Of a stretch of DNA of 64,000 nt, positions 44,724-56,591 are shown piece by piece. Location of the stretch: assembly GCA_019671005.1 (NCBI GenBank), contig CM033752.1:9920001-9984000 (forward strand), in the 5' to 3' direction. Position numbers and translations under genes: made by a program. The notes below the pieces were generated by a model. The model did not search any database. It saw nothing but the letters and a program-made list of their open reading frames with translations, and was not told the DNA's origin. Within the stretch, counting starts at the first letter, position 1; every line of letters starts with the position of its first letter. Source of the DNA: Hibiscus mutabilis. Taxonomy: Eukaryota; Streptophyta; Magnoliopsida; Malvales; Malvaceae.

Positions 44724-46073
44724 TGTTAGGATGATCAATCAATGTAGATGGTGGCCAAGAGTGGGTAAATTTACAATTTTAAACTTTTGGAAGCAAATAG
44801 AAAGAGATAGACAATGAGACACAAAGATTTATAGTGGTTCAAGCTTCTAACAAGCTCTACTTCCACTACCTTAGCTTCCTACTAATAATTTTCAACAATT
44901 TAACTATGAAATTCTTCCCTTTTTCTAGGCTAAGGAGGCAACCGTTACAACCGATCAAAGCTTTCTACCCAAATCTTGATCAAGAATCACTCTTTTACAA
45001 GAAAGAAGTTTGGAAAATAGACAATGTCCTCACAAGGTAAATATTTTCCCATATTACAAGAAAACTCAACCCCAAACTTAAAATAAAGATTACAATAAAA
45101 TACACAAGTTGGGTACAAGGGTTTGACAATAAAAGATCAAAGGGTTGGATTTTTGCTTGATTGCTTGAATGTTGTTCAATGAATGTTCAATAGTTGTTGC
45201 AGCATCTTTGGAGTCTTGTATTTATACCCTCTCATTGATTTCTAGCTATTTAGGTGGTTGGAGTATTGAATATAGCTGATGGAGGGCTTCTTTCCCGCAA
45301 TAAATGCTGTCTGCCAACCATCTGTATCGGTACACGAATGCCCATATCGATACCTATTACAAGAAAAATATAGCCGTTGTGTATAGGCGTATCGATACGC
45401 GGGAGGCCGTATCAAAACATTCATAGTGTAAAATGGGGGAGTATCAAAACGGCAAGGCCATATCAGTACGAGTTTTGCTCACTAGAATCTGACTTGAAAA
45501 ATTGCATCGGTACGCCTAGGGCGTATCGATACGGCTAACGAAAAAATTAAAAGATCGTTGATTCCAATAACTGACAAGGCAACGGTCGAAAACATTTAAT
45601 GCAAACCGTATCAAAACGGCTGTGACCGTATCGGTACGGATAAAAATGTCTTAAACCTAGATTTCAAATGGTATCAAAATGAACAAGGCCGTATCGAAAC
45701 GTGAAGCATAAAATATTTGCCCGGATGAAGGTCGTATCGAAAGAGTCTATACCGTATCGAAACGCTAGGCCTAATTTTTCAAGTTTATATGAATGCCTTA
45801 TCAAAACGGGATAAAATGTATCGGTACGCTGTGCAAAACCGAATTCCAGTAGCCATTTTTCGTATCGAAACACCAAGGGGTGTATCGATAAGCTTGGGCG
45901 TATTTGTGTATTTTGGATTGAAAACACTTATAAAAACTTTGGGTTTAAGTCTTTAACTTTGGAAAACTTTTCCTTGTCATTTTGTGAGACTTTTAAGTAC
46001 TTAAAAATTTATTTCCTTTTACAATTTAGTCCTCAAACACTTTGTTATATCAAAATCAAACATAGGTTTTACA
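44724..46073 (-). repeat. 5' LTR of the copia element (1350 bp)
   Basis: Minus strand from TGTAAAACC (46073) to CCTAACA (44724). TATA box TATAAATA lies at 45226-45219 (minus). U3 contains the paired TATCRRWAC-like motif cluster (45323-45891). Confidence 0.88.
45323..45891. repeat. Cluster of paired (C)GTATCRRWACG motifs in the copia LTR
   Basis: About 18 copies of a short near-palindromic word: CGTATCGATACG in its most symmetric form, otherwise CGTATCAAAACG, CGTATCGGTACG and CGTATCGAAACG. They are grouped as about nine pairs with roughly 17-20 bp between members, for example GTATCGATACGCGGGAGGCC then GTATCAAAAC, and GCGTATCGATACGGC after CATCGGTACGCC. It lies upstream of the TATA box in U3, so it may hold protein-binding sites. 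Function is unknown. Confidence 0.8.
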
Positions 46074-48111
46074 GAATTTTAGCCGAGAAAAAAGTTTTGA
46101 ATTTGCGGTTAAGCTGTACAATCATTTTTAAAATCCCATAACTAAATATTTTAAGTCATAAAATTTGATTTCATCTTATTTTTTGGTCATTTTGTTGGTG
46201 TTTAAGGCGTGCATTTCTAAATAGGCTTTACGGTGGACCCATTGGAACTTTAACTAACTAAAAAGTTCTAAAAATGACGCTAATCTATATAATGTATTCA
46301 AAAGTTCATAATCAAACATTTTAACTCATGAAATTTGATTTAATCTTATTTTGCGACCATTTTGTTAGGTTTAAGGCGTGCATGTCTAAATGGGATTTAC
46401 AGTGGACCCGTTGAATTTTAACCTAGTAAAAATTTCTAATAATGAGGTTAAGCTATATAATTATGTTCAAAAGCCCATAATTAAATATTTTACGTTATAA
46501 AATTTGATTTAATCTGCTTTTGCGACTGTTTTGTTGGGGTTTAAGGCGTGCATGTCTAAATGGGCATTTTGTGTACCCGTTAGAATTTTAACTGAGTAAA
46601 AAATTCTAAAAATCAGGTCATGAGGTTAAGCTATATAATCATGTTCAAAAGCCCATAAATCTATATTTTAGGTCATGAAATTTGATTTAATCTTATTTTT
46701 CGGCTGTTTTATTGGCGTTTAAGGCGTATATGTCTAAATGAGCTTTACAATGGACTTGTTAGAATTTTAACCGAGTAAAAAGTTATAAATTGAGGTTAAG
46801 CTGTATAATCATGTTCAAAAGCCCATAACTAAATATTTTAAGCCATAAAATTTGATTTAATCTTATTTTGCGGCCATTTTGTTGGGGTTTAAGGCGTGCA
46901 TATCTAAATACGCATTACAGTGGACCCATTAGAATTTTAACAGAGTAAAAAGTTTTAAAATTGAGGTTAAGCTATATAATAATATTCAAAATCTCATAAT
47001 AAAAAAATTTAACTCATAAAATTTGATTCAATCTTATTTTGCGACTGTTTTGTTGTGGTTTAACACATGTCTAAGTGGGCTTTTACAGTGGACCCGTTGG
47101 ACTTTTAACCGAGAAAAAAGATTTGAATTTGTGGTTAAGCTATTTAATCATGTTCAAAATCCCATAACTAAATATTTTAAGTTATAAAATTTGATTTCAT
47201 CTAATTTTTTGGTCGTTTTGTTGGTGTTTAAGGCGTGAATTTCTAAATAGGCTTTACGGTGGACCCATTGGAATTTTAACTGAGTAAAAAGTTCTGATAA
47301 TGAGGTTAAGCTATATAATGATATTCAAAATTTCACAATCAAACATTTTAACTCGTGAAATTTGATTTAATCTTATTTTGCGACCATTTTGTTGAGTTTA
47401 AGGCGTGCATGTCTAAATGGGCTTTACAGTGGACCCGTTGGAATTTTAACCGAGTAAAAAGTTCTGAAAATGAGTTTAAGCTATCTAATCATGTTCAAAA
47501 TCCCATAACTAAATATTTGAAGTCATAAAATTTGATTTAATCATATTTTGCATCTGTTTTGTTGAGTTTTAAGACGTGCATATCTAAATGGGATTTACAG
47601 TGGTCCCGTTAGAATTTTAACCGAGCAAAAATTTCTAATAATGAGGTTAAGCTATATAATCATGTTCAAAAGCCCATAACTAAATATTTTAAGTCGAAAA
47701 TTTTGATTTAATCATCTTTTGCGACTGTTTTGTTGGGGTTTAAGGCGTGCATGTCTAAATGGGCATTATTGTGTACCCGTTAGAATTTTAACCGAGTAAA
47801 AAATTCTAAAAATGAGGTTAAGCTATATAATCATGTTCAAAAGCCTATAAATCTATATTTTAAGTCATGAAATTTGATTTAATCTTATTTTTCGGTCGTT
47901 TTGTTAGGGTTTAAGTCGTACATGTCTAAATGGGCTTTACAATGGACCCGTTGGAATTTTAACCGAGTAAAAAGTTATGAAATTGAGGTTAAGATATATA
48001 ATCAAGTTCAAAAACCTATGACTAAATATTTTAAGCCATAAAATTTGATTTAATCTTATTTTGCGGCCATTTTGTTGGGGTTTAAGGCGTTCATGTCTAA
48101 ATGGGCATTAC
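46074..48111 (+). repeat. ~170-bp tandem satellite, block 4
   Basis: About 12 monomers, starting in register after the copia TSD. The GCATTTCTAAATAGG-type monomer occurs at about 46208 and, as GAATTTCTAAATAGG, at 47230, followed by the same neighbours as in block 3. The block stops at GGGCATTAC where the solo LTR entered. Confidence 0.95.
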
Positions 48112-48489
48112 TGTAATACCCCTAAAACCGGGTAAACCATAGTCAATAAATTTTGTATTTGAAATGGTCCTTTGAGATATAGTAAATTTGCAAAACTTTA
48201 TTTGGTGGCTAATAGACATTCTAAGTTAAATTAGAATGTGAAATTAATTATATATATATTACGACTTAAAAATTTGGAAGTGTGATTTTTATGTGACTAG
48301 AATTAGTTGAAATTGGCTCTTAAAATAATCGAATTATGAATCTAAGACTAAATTGAGAATCTTAGCAAGCTAAGAGCCATATTATAAGAACTCAATAGCA
48401 AATAATGAAAACCTTAGATTTTGCATGTAAAGTCAATACTAATAGAAGGACTAAGACACTTGTCTTGAAAAGTTGACACATGTGTGTGT

Positions 48490-48505
48490 GGGGGGGGGGG
48501 GGGGG
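48490..48505 (+). repeat. Poly-G run (16 G) after a GT repeat
   Basis: TGTGTGTGTG followed by sixteen G. The length may be uncertain because such runs are hard to sequence. Confidence 0.85.
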
Positions 48506-48712
48506 ATAGTGTAACCGGTATTTGGAGAGAAGGAAGAGACATCAAATTATATCTTCTTCTTCCTCCCTTAGGCATAACCGAATGCCATTGTTGTCAGAGA
48601 TGGAAAAGCTTTCAATGACCCATTGTTTGGAAAGCTTCGTCTTGGTCAAATTGAGCTATTATTCGAATAGTTAATAGAAAGGGTAAGGAAATCCTCTTCC
48701 ATTCTTGTAATT

Positions 48713-48985
48713 AATAACCATGTTAAAATGTTTGATTCATGAATGTTTATATGTGTGAATTCTGGACAGATTTGTAAGCTTAATAACCATGCTAAAATGT
48801 TTGATTCATGAATGTTTATATGTGTGAATTCTGGACAGATTTGTAAGCTTAATAACCATGTTAAAATGTTTGATTCATGAATGTTTATATATGTGAATTC
48901 TGGACAGAGTTGTAAGCCTAATAACCATGTTAAAATGTTTGATTCATGAATGTTTATTTATGTAAAATCAGGGCAGACTTGTATG
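48713..48985 (+). repeat. ~69-bp tandem repeat in the solo LTR
   Basis: Unit AATAACCATGTTAAAATG...GAATTCTGGACAGATTTGT starts at 48713, 48782, 48850 and 48920 (periods 69, 68, 70), with a fourth, diverged unit. Degenerate copies built on GGACTGTTTTG continue to about 50000, including a 71-bp pair at 49191 and 49262 (GGGGCTGTTTTGTACAATTA). Confidence 0.9.
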
Positions 48986-49010
48986 CATGAGAAGTATGTT
49001 AGATTGCTTG

Positions 49011-49012
<2 letters not shown>

Positions 49013-49041
<29 letters not shown>
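49013..49041 (+). repeat. TA microsatellite
   Basis: Uninterrupted (TA)n of about 29 bp within the solo LTR. Other simple runs in the same LTR are GT at about 49758-49782 and TA at about 52337-52354. Confidence 0.9.
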
Positions 49042-49044
<3 letters not shown>

Positions 49045-49190
49045 TGTTGATGAAAACCTGAACAGATTTGTATGCATAATAACCATGATAATTGGGGTTG
49101 TTTTGTGTAAATATACGATCATGTGGACTGTTTTGATATATGAAATTGTGTATATATGTCTAACTGGATTAAATGTGTATACATGTGTTA

Positions 49191-50000
49191 GGGGCTGTTT
49201 TGTACAATTATGCAAAGTATGTTGGACTGTTTTGGTGAATAAAATGTGTATACATGTTTTAGGGGCTGTTTTGTACAATTATGCAAAGTATGATGGACTG
49301 TTTTGGTGAATAAAATGTGTATACATGTGTTAGGTACTGTTTCGTGTAAACATATGAATCTATGGACTGTTTTAGTTGTGAAAATTATAATTCATGACAA
49401 TAGGGACTGTTTTGTGTACACATATGAAAGCATGGACAGTTTTGAATACATTGAATAATTGTTGGACTGTTTTGCTATGTAAAAATATGCATACAAAGTA
49501 TTAAGGACTGTTTTTGGATGTTTATAGATGCCATGGATTGTCTAAGTATATATGTGTTTATGTAAAAATATATAGACTGATTTGTGTACATAGAGAAGCA
49601 TGCGGATTGATTTGTATGTATGTATGTCTGTAAAAATATATTGGTAAATGTGTGTATTTGGACAATTTTGAGAAAACAAACGAACATATGTTTTAATTGG
49701 GACAGTTTTGTGTATATATATATATGAAGGCATGTGGATTGCTTTACATATATATATGTGCGTGTGTGTGTGTGTGTGTGTATAATTGGACAACTTTGAA
49801 CAATATGAAAACATATAGACGGTTTCTGAGATGCACATAAGAGTATATATATGTGTAATGGATTGTTTTGTTGAATAAGAAAAAAAATAAGGATTGTTTT
49901 GAAAACATTGAGTACATGCTGGACTGTTTCGAGGTGTGTACATGTATACAAGTAGTTATAATTATTTTGTAAGAACTTAAAAGTAGTTTGGGCTGTTTTG
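49191..50000 (+). repeat. Degenerate GGACTGTTTTG minisatellite
   Basis: The word GGACTGTTTTG or close variants (GGGCTGTTTTG, GGACAGTTTTG, GGATTGTTTTG) recurs about every 35-70 bp, with AT-rich spacers containing ATATGTGTATACATG-like stretches. It is the diverged continuation of the 69-bp repeat. Confidence 0.7.
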
Positions 50001-52623
50001 CACTTATATGATAGAATACTTATGCATTAGGGATTTTTTTATAAGTTGAATGGATTGAATTAGTTTTAATGGCTTATTATTATGTTTGAGTTACCCACAT
50101 TTATAAAGAAGAGTAAAAATGGAAGAACTAGTTGAAAGCTAAGGGTAATGGTGGATTCAGGTATCCCGTAACTTCGGGATAAGAGGCGAGTGTAGTTGCA
50201 TTTGTTTCGGGTGACACAAAGTCACTCCGATCTTTGTTTCTATTGGATTGTTGTGTTATAATTGTTAAAGTGTGGATCATACATGATCATTCTTGCATGA
50301 CGCTCACATAGACATTTGGGTTGGGATACATACATGGCATTGAAGTCTCATGGTTAAGGTATGCATTACATATGCAAAATGAATACATTATATGCTCATT
50401 TATGATGTGGAATGATGGTAGAATTGAAGTATTTATCTGTATGAGCCTTGCCTTGAATTGATATTAACCCTTAAACCTTGGAAACATTAAATACAAGAAA
50501 CAACATTAAGCTTAAAGGTTATAAGAATTCATGCTCCAAGGAGCTAAAAGCTATCTTTTGCTAAAAGACACTAAGTAAAGAACCAAGTAAGATTGCTTGT
50601 AACATAAGATACATAACTTGCCTGAGTAATGGAAGACCTTAGACTATTTGGCATGGTACAAAGGTATATATTTTAGGGGCTACGGTCCATGAGCTACGGC
50701 TCGGGAGACGCCCTATTTATATACGGTATTTTGGCGACAGTATGAGGTAACGGGAGAGATGATACAGAGATTGGCGACAGTTTGGTTGGATAGTTGAGAA
50801 GTTAGTATTGTTATGTTTCTGATACTAGCCATTGCTATGTGCTTTGGGCTATGTATAACATGGACCAATACGGTTAAACACAGACCAATGTTATTTATGT
50901 CCAAATGTGATCCAAGGTAAATGATTTAAAATAGATAAACTTAGATATTAAATTTCAAAAGGAAACTTTGATAAGCAATGTTATGAACTCAGATAAGTTT
51001 TAATAAGAACTCCGAAAGCTCTGATAAGTACTTCGATAGGCCTTCTTAAGGCTACAATAAGATAAGTTGTGAACTTTGATAAGTTCGATAAGAAAATCAA
51101 AGGAACTCGGTTAACTCTGAAAGAATTCGACTAAGAATTGGAAGGATATGATCTCGGATAAAGCTTCTAAATAACAAGGCCATGTTTAAGCTAAGATTAA
51201 GACATAAACACCTAGTGTTAACATATGCTTGTTTTCTTTTGGACTTCCATTTGATATCATTATCAATATGCTTTGTTATTTAAGGTTACTACCTCACTTA
51301 GGCTATTTAAGCCTAATACATTCATTCTCATGCATTTTTTTAGGACTTAGAGAATTTTCATTATTCGATTGTGATTGAAGGTTGCAAGTCACATTCCAAG
51401 ATATCTATGTGTCGAATATGTATTTCTTTTAGTGAACTCCTAGTTGGTGGCATATGGATGTTAATTATGCATAAGTGCACTTAGATAACCTTTTGATTTT
51501 CTATATGTACAAGTTTCTTAAATAAATATCTTTATGTGTAATGGTCTATCATGCTCCTTGGCTTCTTGTTGGACAAATTTTGTTTAAATTTGGTAATCGA
51601 ATAGTTGCTTGTTAGTTAAGCCATGTTAGTAAAAAGTTCGAATGTCTTCCTGTTGACCAATTAGATTAGATATGATGTTGTTTTAAAAAGGAGTGATTGA
51701 TTTATCACATGTTTGTAATGATTATTTACAGTAAAATGTTTAGATTTTTGCTTATGGGATTATAATTAAACTGCAGTTTCTAAACTATCAAGATAAATAA
51801 TTCTTGTATGTTAAGTAATGTGTAATTAAATTACCCTTCAATTCAGATATGAGGAATGGTATTGAGCTTAAACTTAATATGATATGATCTTGTTATTTAA
51901 CATTGTATATGCTGATTGATTAATGAATAGCATGCTATGGTATAACCTGATTGTCAACATGTATCTGACTTGATAAAATCTCAAAAGTATGTTATGACGT
52001 ATTTAAACACTATTAGAAGTCGGTTTAGGCTTGAATCAATTGTCATTGATAGTTGATCAAGTGTATGCTATGCATATTGAAAATCCTTAAAATGTTTAAT
52101 TCGAGAACTACTAAGTTGAGTATCTGGTGAGGTATATGTAATTAGAAGTTCTTATAGTGTTCAGTAGCAATGTAAGATATGATAAGAAATGAGTTAAACA
52201 TGTGTATATAGATTTTCGAATGATAGCTACCAATACCAGCTTAGATTAATTACGCCTATCGGAACCTTGAGTCTTCCTTTGAGAGAAGATATATGATGTA
52301 TCTAGACATTATAAAGAAGAATGTTGCTTTAATGTTATATATATATATATATACGTACACGAACAGGCTTGGTTCGAATTATCTTTGTATATGAATGATT
52401 GATAGATCGGTTAGCTTGATTTAAATTGGTTGATGTTATGTAATTAAAAGAGTAGAATGCACGATCTGTAATTTTGAGTGCTCAGAATAAGAACCTATTA
52501 AGAAAAAAATGGGTTAACCTGCCTAGATCTAATTATGAAAGTTTTAGTTTTGGTCACGTGTTTCCAGAATTGTCTTGTAGTGACATCTTCGATTTCGGTT
52601 TCTTCTAAACTGGGTTGAGGGTG
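50001..52623. other. Remainder of the solo LTR, no gene seen
   Basis: AT-rich, non-coding. It includes a more GC-rich stretch at about 50640-50790 with GGGGCTACGGTCCATGAGC and a twice-occurring TTGGCGACAGT (50731 and 50772 on), and a run of TTCGATAAG/CTTTGATAAG-type words at about 50960-51090. No PBS, PPT or protein domain was found. Confidence 0.6.
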
Positions 52624-52628
52624 TTACA

Positions 52629-55150
52629 ATTACAGTGGAGCCGTTAGAATTTTAACCGAGTAAAAAGTTCTAAAATTGAGGTTAAGCTATATAATCATAT
52701 TCAAAATCACATAATCACATATTTGAACTCATAAAATTTAATTTAATCTTAATTTATGGCCATTTTTGTTGGGGTTTAAGGCGTGCATGTCTAAATTGGC
52801 ATTACAGTGGACCCGTTGGAATTTTAATCTAGTAAAAAGTTTTGAAATATTTTAACTCATAAAATTTGATTTAATCTTATTTTGTGATTGATTTATTGGT
52901 TTTAAGGCGTGCAAGTCTAAATGAGCTTTACAGTGGACCCATTGGAATTTTAACCGAGAATAAAGTTCTAAAATTGAGGGGAAGCTATATAATCAAATTC
53001 AAATGCCCATAATCAAATATTTTAACTCATGAAATTTGATTTAATCTTATTTTGTACTCGTTTTTAGGTTTAAGGTGTGCATGTCTAAATGGGCTTTATA
53101 GTGGACCCGTTAACCAAGTAAATTTTTTTGAAAATGATGTTAAGCTATATAATCATGTTCAAAAGCCCATAACAAAATATTTTAAGTCATAAATTTTTTT
53201 AATCTTATTTTTAGCCGTTTTGTTGGGGTTTAAGGCGTGCATGTCTAAATGGGCTTTATAGTGGACCCGTTGGAATTTTAAACGAGTAAAATGTTTTAAA
53301 ATTGAGGTTAAACAGTATAATCATGTTCAAAAGCTTTTAAGCATAAAATTTGATTTAATCTTATTTTATGGCCATTTTTAGGGTTTAAGGCGTGTATATC
53401 TAAATGCGCATTACAGTGGACCCATTAGAATTTTAACAGAGTAAAAAGTTTTGAAATTGAGGTTAAGCTATATAATAATATTCAAAATCTCATATTCAAA
53501 AATTTTAACTCATGAAATTTGATTCAATCTTATTTTGCGGCTGTTTTGTTGGGGTTTGAGGCGTGCATGTCTAAATGGGCTTTTGCAGTGGACCCGTTGG
53601 AATTTTAACCCAGAAAAAAAGTTTTGAATTTGTGGTTAAGCTATATAATCATGTTCAAAATCCCATAACTAAATATTGTAAGTCTTAAAATTTGATTTCA
53701 TCTTATTTTTTGGTCATTTTGTTGGTGTTTAAGGCGTGCATTTCTAAATAGGCTTTACGGTGGACCCATTGGAATTTTAACCGAGAATAGAGTTATGAAA
53801 TTGAGGTGAAGCTATATAATAAAATTCAAATGCCCATATTCAAATATTTTAACTCATGAAATTATTTAATATTATTTTGTGGCCTTTTTTAGGTTTAAGG
53901 TGTGCATGTATAAATGTGCTTTATGGTGGACCGTTGACATTTTAACCAAGTTAAAAATACTGAAAATGAGGTTAAACTATATAATTATGTTCAAAAGCCC
54001 ATAACAAAATATTTTAAGTCCTAAATTTTTTTAATCTTATTTTGAGCCGTTTTGTTGGGGTTTAAGGCGTGCATGTCTAAGTGAGCTTTATAGTGGACCC
54101 ATTGGAATTTTAACCGAGTAAAAAGGTCTAAAATCGAGGTTAAGCTGTATAATCATGTTCAAAAGCCCATAACTGAATATTTTAAGCCATAAAATTTGAT
54201 TTAATTTTATTTTGCGGCTATTTTGTTAGGGTTTAAGGCGTGCATATCTAAATGCGCATTACAATGGACCCATTAGAATTTTAACAGAGTAAAAAGTTCT
54301 GAAATTGAGGTTAAGCTATATAATAATATTCAAAACCTCATATCAAAAATTTTAACTCAAGAAATTTGATTCAATCTTTATTCGCGGCTATTTTGTTGGG
54401 GTTTATAAGGCTTCATGTCTAAATGGGCTTTTATAGTGGACCCGTTGGAATTTTAACCGAGAAAAAAGTTTTGAATTTGTGGTTAAGCTATGTAATCATG
54501 TTCAAGATCCCATAACTAAATATTTTAAGTCACAAAATTTGATTTCATATTATTTTTTGGTCGTTTTGTTGGTGTTTAAGGCGTGCATTTCTAAATAGGC
54601 TTTATGGTGGACCCATTGGAATTTTAACCAAGTAAAAAGTTCTGAAAATGAGGTTAAGCTATATAATAATATTCAAAAGTTCATAATCAAACATTTTAAC
54701 TCATGAAATTTGATTTAATCTTATTATGCGCCCATTTTTTTGGGTTTAAGCATGTCTAAATGGGCTTTACAGTGGACCCGTTGGTATTTTAATCGAGTAA
54801 AAAGATTTGAAAATGAGTTTAAGCTCTATAATCGTGTTCAAAAGTTCATAACTAAATATTTTAAGTCATAAAATTTGATTTAATCTTATTTTGCATCCGT
54901 TTTGTTGTGTTTTAAGGAGTGCATGTCTAAATGGGATTTACAATGGACCTGTTGGAATTTTAACCGACTAAAAATTTCTAATAATGAGGTTAAGCTATAT
55001 AATCATGTTCAAAAGCTCATAACTAAATATTTTAAGCCAGAAAATTGATTTAATCTTCTTTTGCGACCGTTTTGTTGGGGTTTAAGGCGTGCATGTCTAA
55101 ATGGGCATTATAGTGTACCCGTTAGAATTTTAACCAAGTAAAAAGTTTTG
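52629..55150 (+). repeat. ~170-bp tandem satellite, block 5
   Basis: About 15 monomers continuing the higher-order order begun before the solo LTR: the interrupted GCGTTCATG monomer is completed here, then come the GTGCAAGTC type (about 52908), CATATCTAAATGCGC-like (about 53395) and GCATTTCTAAATAGG (53734, again 54582). It ends inside a monomer at about 55150 where element C begins. Confidence 0.95.
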
Positions 55151-55390
55151 AAATAGTACAAAAAACTAAAAAAGAAAAAAAAGAATAATGAAACAAAGAG
55201 GTGGTGATCAGAGCATATCATATGGTAATTAGAGCGTTTGGAAGAATCAAGTAAGCCCCTATCTTTTGTGATTTCATTTTGAAAAAAAAACACAAAAAGA
55301 AGCAAAAAATCAGAATTCCTTCTCGTCTTCTTAAGGAATTCGAAATAGTACAAAAAACCAAAAAAAATAATAATAATGAAACACAAAGGT
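55151..55390 (+). other. Element C leader, left part, with ~190-bp duplication
   Basis: The segment TTGAAATAGTACAAAAAAC...AATAATGAAACAAAGAGGT (55148 on) recurs as TTCGAAATAGTACAAAAAAC...AATAATGAAACACAAAGGT (55338 on). Poly-A-rich and non-coding. Similar A-rich sequence follows the PBS of element D. Confidence 0.65.
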
Positions 55391-56591
55391 TGATAAATGC
55401 ATGAGCGGGGTCAAATTACTAATATTGAACAAGAAGCTGAATTTGTTCGATGCAAACAATAAAATCCAAGACAATACACGCATAGGAGGTCAAAAGCGAT
55501 GCATCTTGGACAAGAAATTGAATCTGTTTGTAAAGTCAGCCAACTTGCGACGAGTTTTCGGATGAGATCCGGGCATTTTTGAGTCAAGTTGTCCGCTAAC
55601 AAATTGTCCATCATTCAGTTACCTTTCCAACGCATCTTGAAACGCGTCAATCGGATATCAGGAACTCAAGATACGTCCAATTTACTGAAGACTGCGCATG
55701 CAGAAAACTAGATACGAGATTATTACGGGATTTTGTAAAATTCAGCCCAAAAGCTAACATATAAGGCGTTGGACGAATTAAACTTAGCCCAATGTATTTA
55801 GTATCATTTAAATTGATGTTGTTAGGGTTTTATATACTTTAGGAACCAGCCACCCAGCCCTTATCAGCTTATCACTTGCCTTATCACCCTATTTCTTGCC
55901 ACACAAGCACAAGGAGTTTAAAGGCTGTTATTTTATTATTATTTTTAATTAGATTAGGTTTTCCTTGTTTTAGTAGAAGTTAAATTACTTTGTCTATCAT
56001 TCACCTATAAAAGGATGAAGCCTCCATCATTGTAAGGGAGATTTTCTTTGATTTATGAAATATTTAGTGAGTTTGTTTTTGCAAGTGCTGATTACTTGTG
56101 CCTTCGAAGTCTTCTTCAACATAAGTTCGACGAGTTCTTGTGAGGGAGATCATCTTCACACTCTTGCTTGCCTAGATAATCGCATCTAGGAGGGTGGGTT
56201 AGAGCCGCTTGAGGCTGCTTGCTTAGAAAATTGAGTCTAAGAGGGTGCCGAGGACAAAACAACATCAACAATTCGCAAGCCATCTTCATCTTCAACCTTC
56301 ACACCATCTTCCATAATTCCATAAACAAAGCTGGAATTTTCAGATTTGTTTTACTTATCTCTTTCTCAATTTTTTTTAATCTTTTTTATATTCTTATTTC
56401 TTATCATATAGTCCTCCATCTTGTCTTTCTTTAAATTTCCAGCCTTGAATCTAAAAATTTCAAGAAAAATCCCTTCTCTTTTCTCTTGAATTTTCAGATC
56501 TGCCCAAACTTCCTTGATTGAGTCTAGAGCTCCTAGTTCTTGCAACAACTTGATTGAAGGCTTCCAAATCCAAGATTGCGATACTCTATCA
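55391..56591 (+). mobile_element. Solo LTR of family A (TSD AAGGT)
   Basis: 1201 bp, TGATAAATGCATGAGCGGGG...GATACTCTATCA, homologous along its length to the A1 LTRs. AAGGT is duplicated at 55386-55390 and 56592-56596. No PBS follows, and element C sequence continues on both sides. It is therefore a solo LTR left by recombination. TATA box at 56005-56014; paired hairpins at about 56173-56241; shared U3 block at about 55624-55690. Confidence 0.93.

Larger units (their letters stand above)
43307..46073 (-). mobile_element. Deleted Ty1/copia element with TSD GAATT
   Basis: Minus-strand order: 5' LTR 46073-44724 (TGTAAAACC...CTAACA), PBS (ATTGGTTTCAGAGCC, 44722-44707), a gag remnant, then directly the last ~320 bp of a 3' LTR (43629-43307). 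GAATT is duplicated at 43302-43306 and 46074-46078 and the satellite continues in register, so both outer ends are genuine. One deletion removed the rest of gag, all of pol and the first ~1 kb of the 3' LTR. The gag type (CCHC knuckle CYECKKLGHIKIDC) and PBS fit Ty1/copia. Confidence 0.9.
48112..52628. mobile_element. 4.5-kb probable solo LTR (TG...CA, TSD ATTAC)
   Basis: Ends TGTAATACCCC (48112) and GGGTGTTACA (52628) form a near-perfect 10-bp inverted pair. ATTAC is duplicated at 48107-48111 and 52629-52633, and the satellite resumes at the exact base. I see no second copy of the ends inside, no PBS, no PPT and no retroelement protein. A single long LTR left by LTR-LTR recombination is therefore the simplest reading. 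TGTAAYACCC ends and LTRs this long occur in some plant Ty3/gypsy lineages (Tekay/Del or Ogre/Retand types, from memory). If the TG end is 5', it reads on the plus strand. Scattered small frames (for example 49475-49951 minus) come from the repeats inside. Confidence 0.8.

Noticed and set aside
43381..45040. Two similar plus-strand frames (about 80 and 68 codons) ending in DNILTK/DNVLTR
   Set aside because: They are the two copies of the copia LTR read on the wrong strand.
48950..49951. Overlapping Tyr/Cys- and His/Thr-rich frames on both strands
   Set aside because: They are translations of the GGACTGTTTTG minisatellite and of TA/GT runs.
48112..52628. DNA transposon interpretation from the 10-bp inverted ends
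   Set aside because: TG...CA with a 5-bp duplication fits an LTR better. The inverted pair is the short one common to LTRs, and no transposase is present. Not fully excluded.
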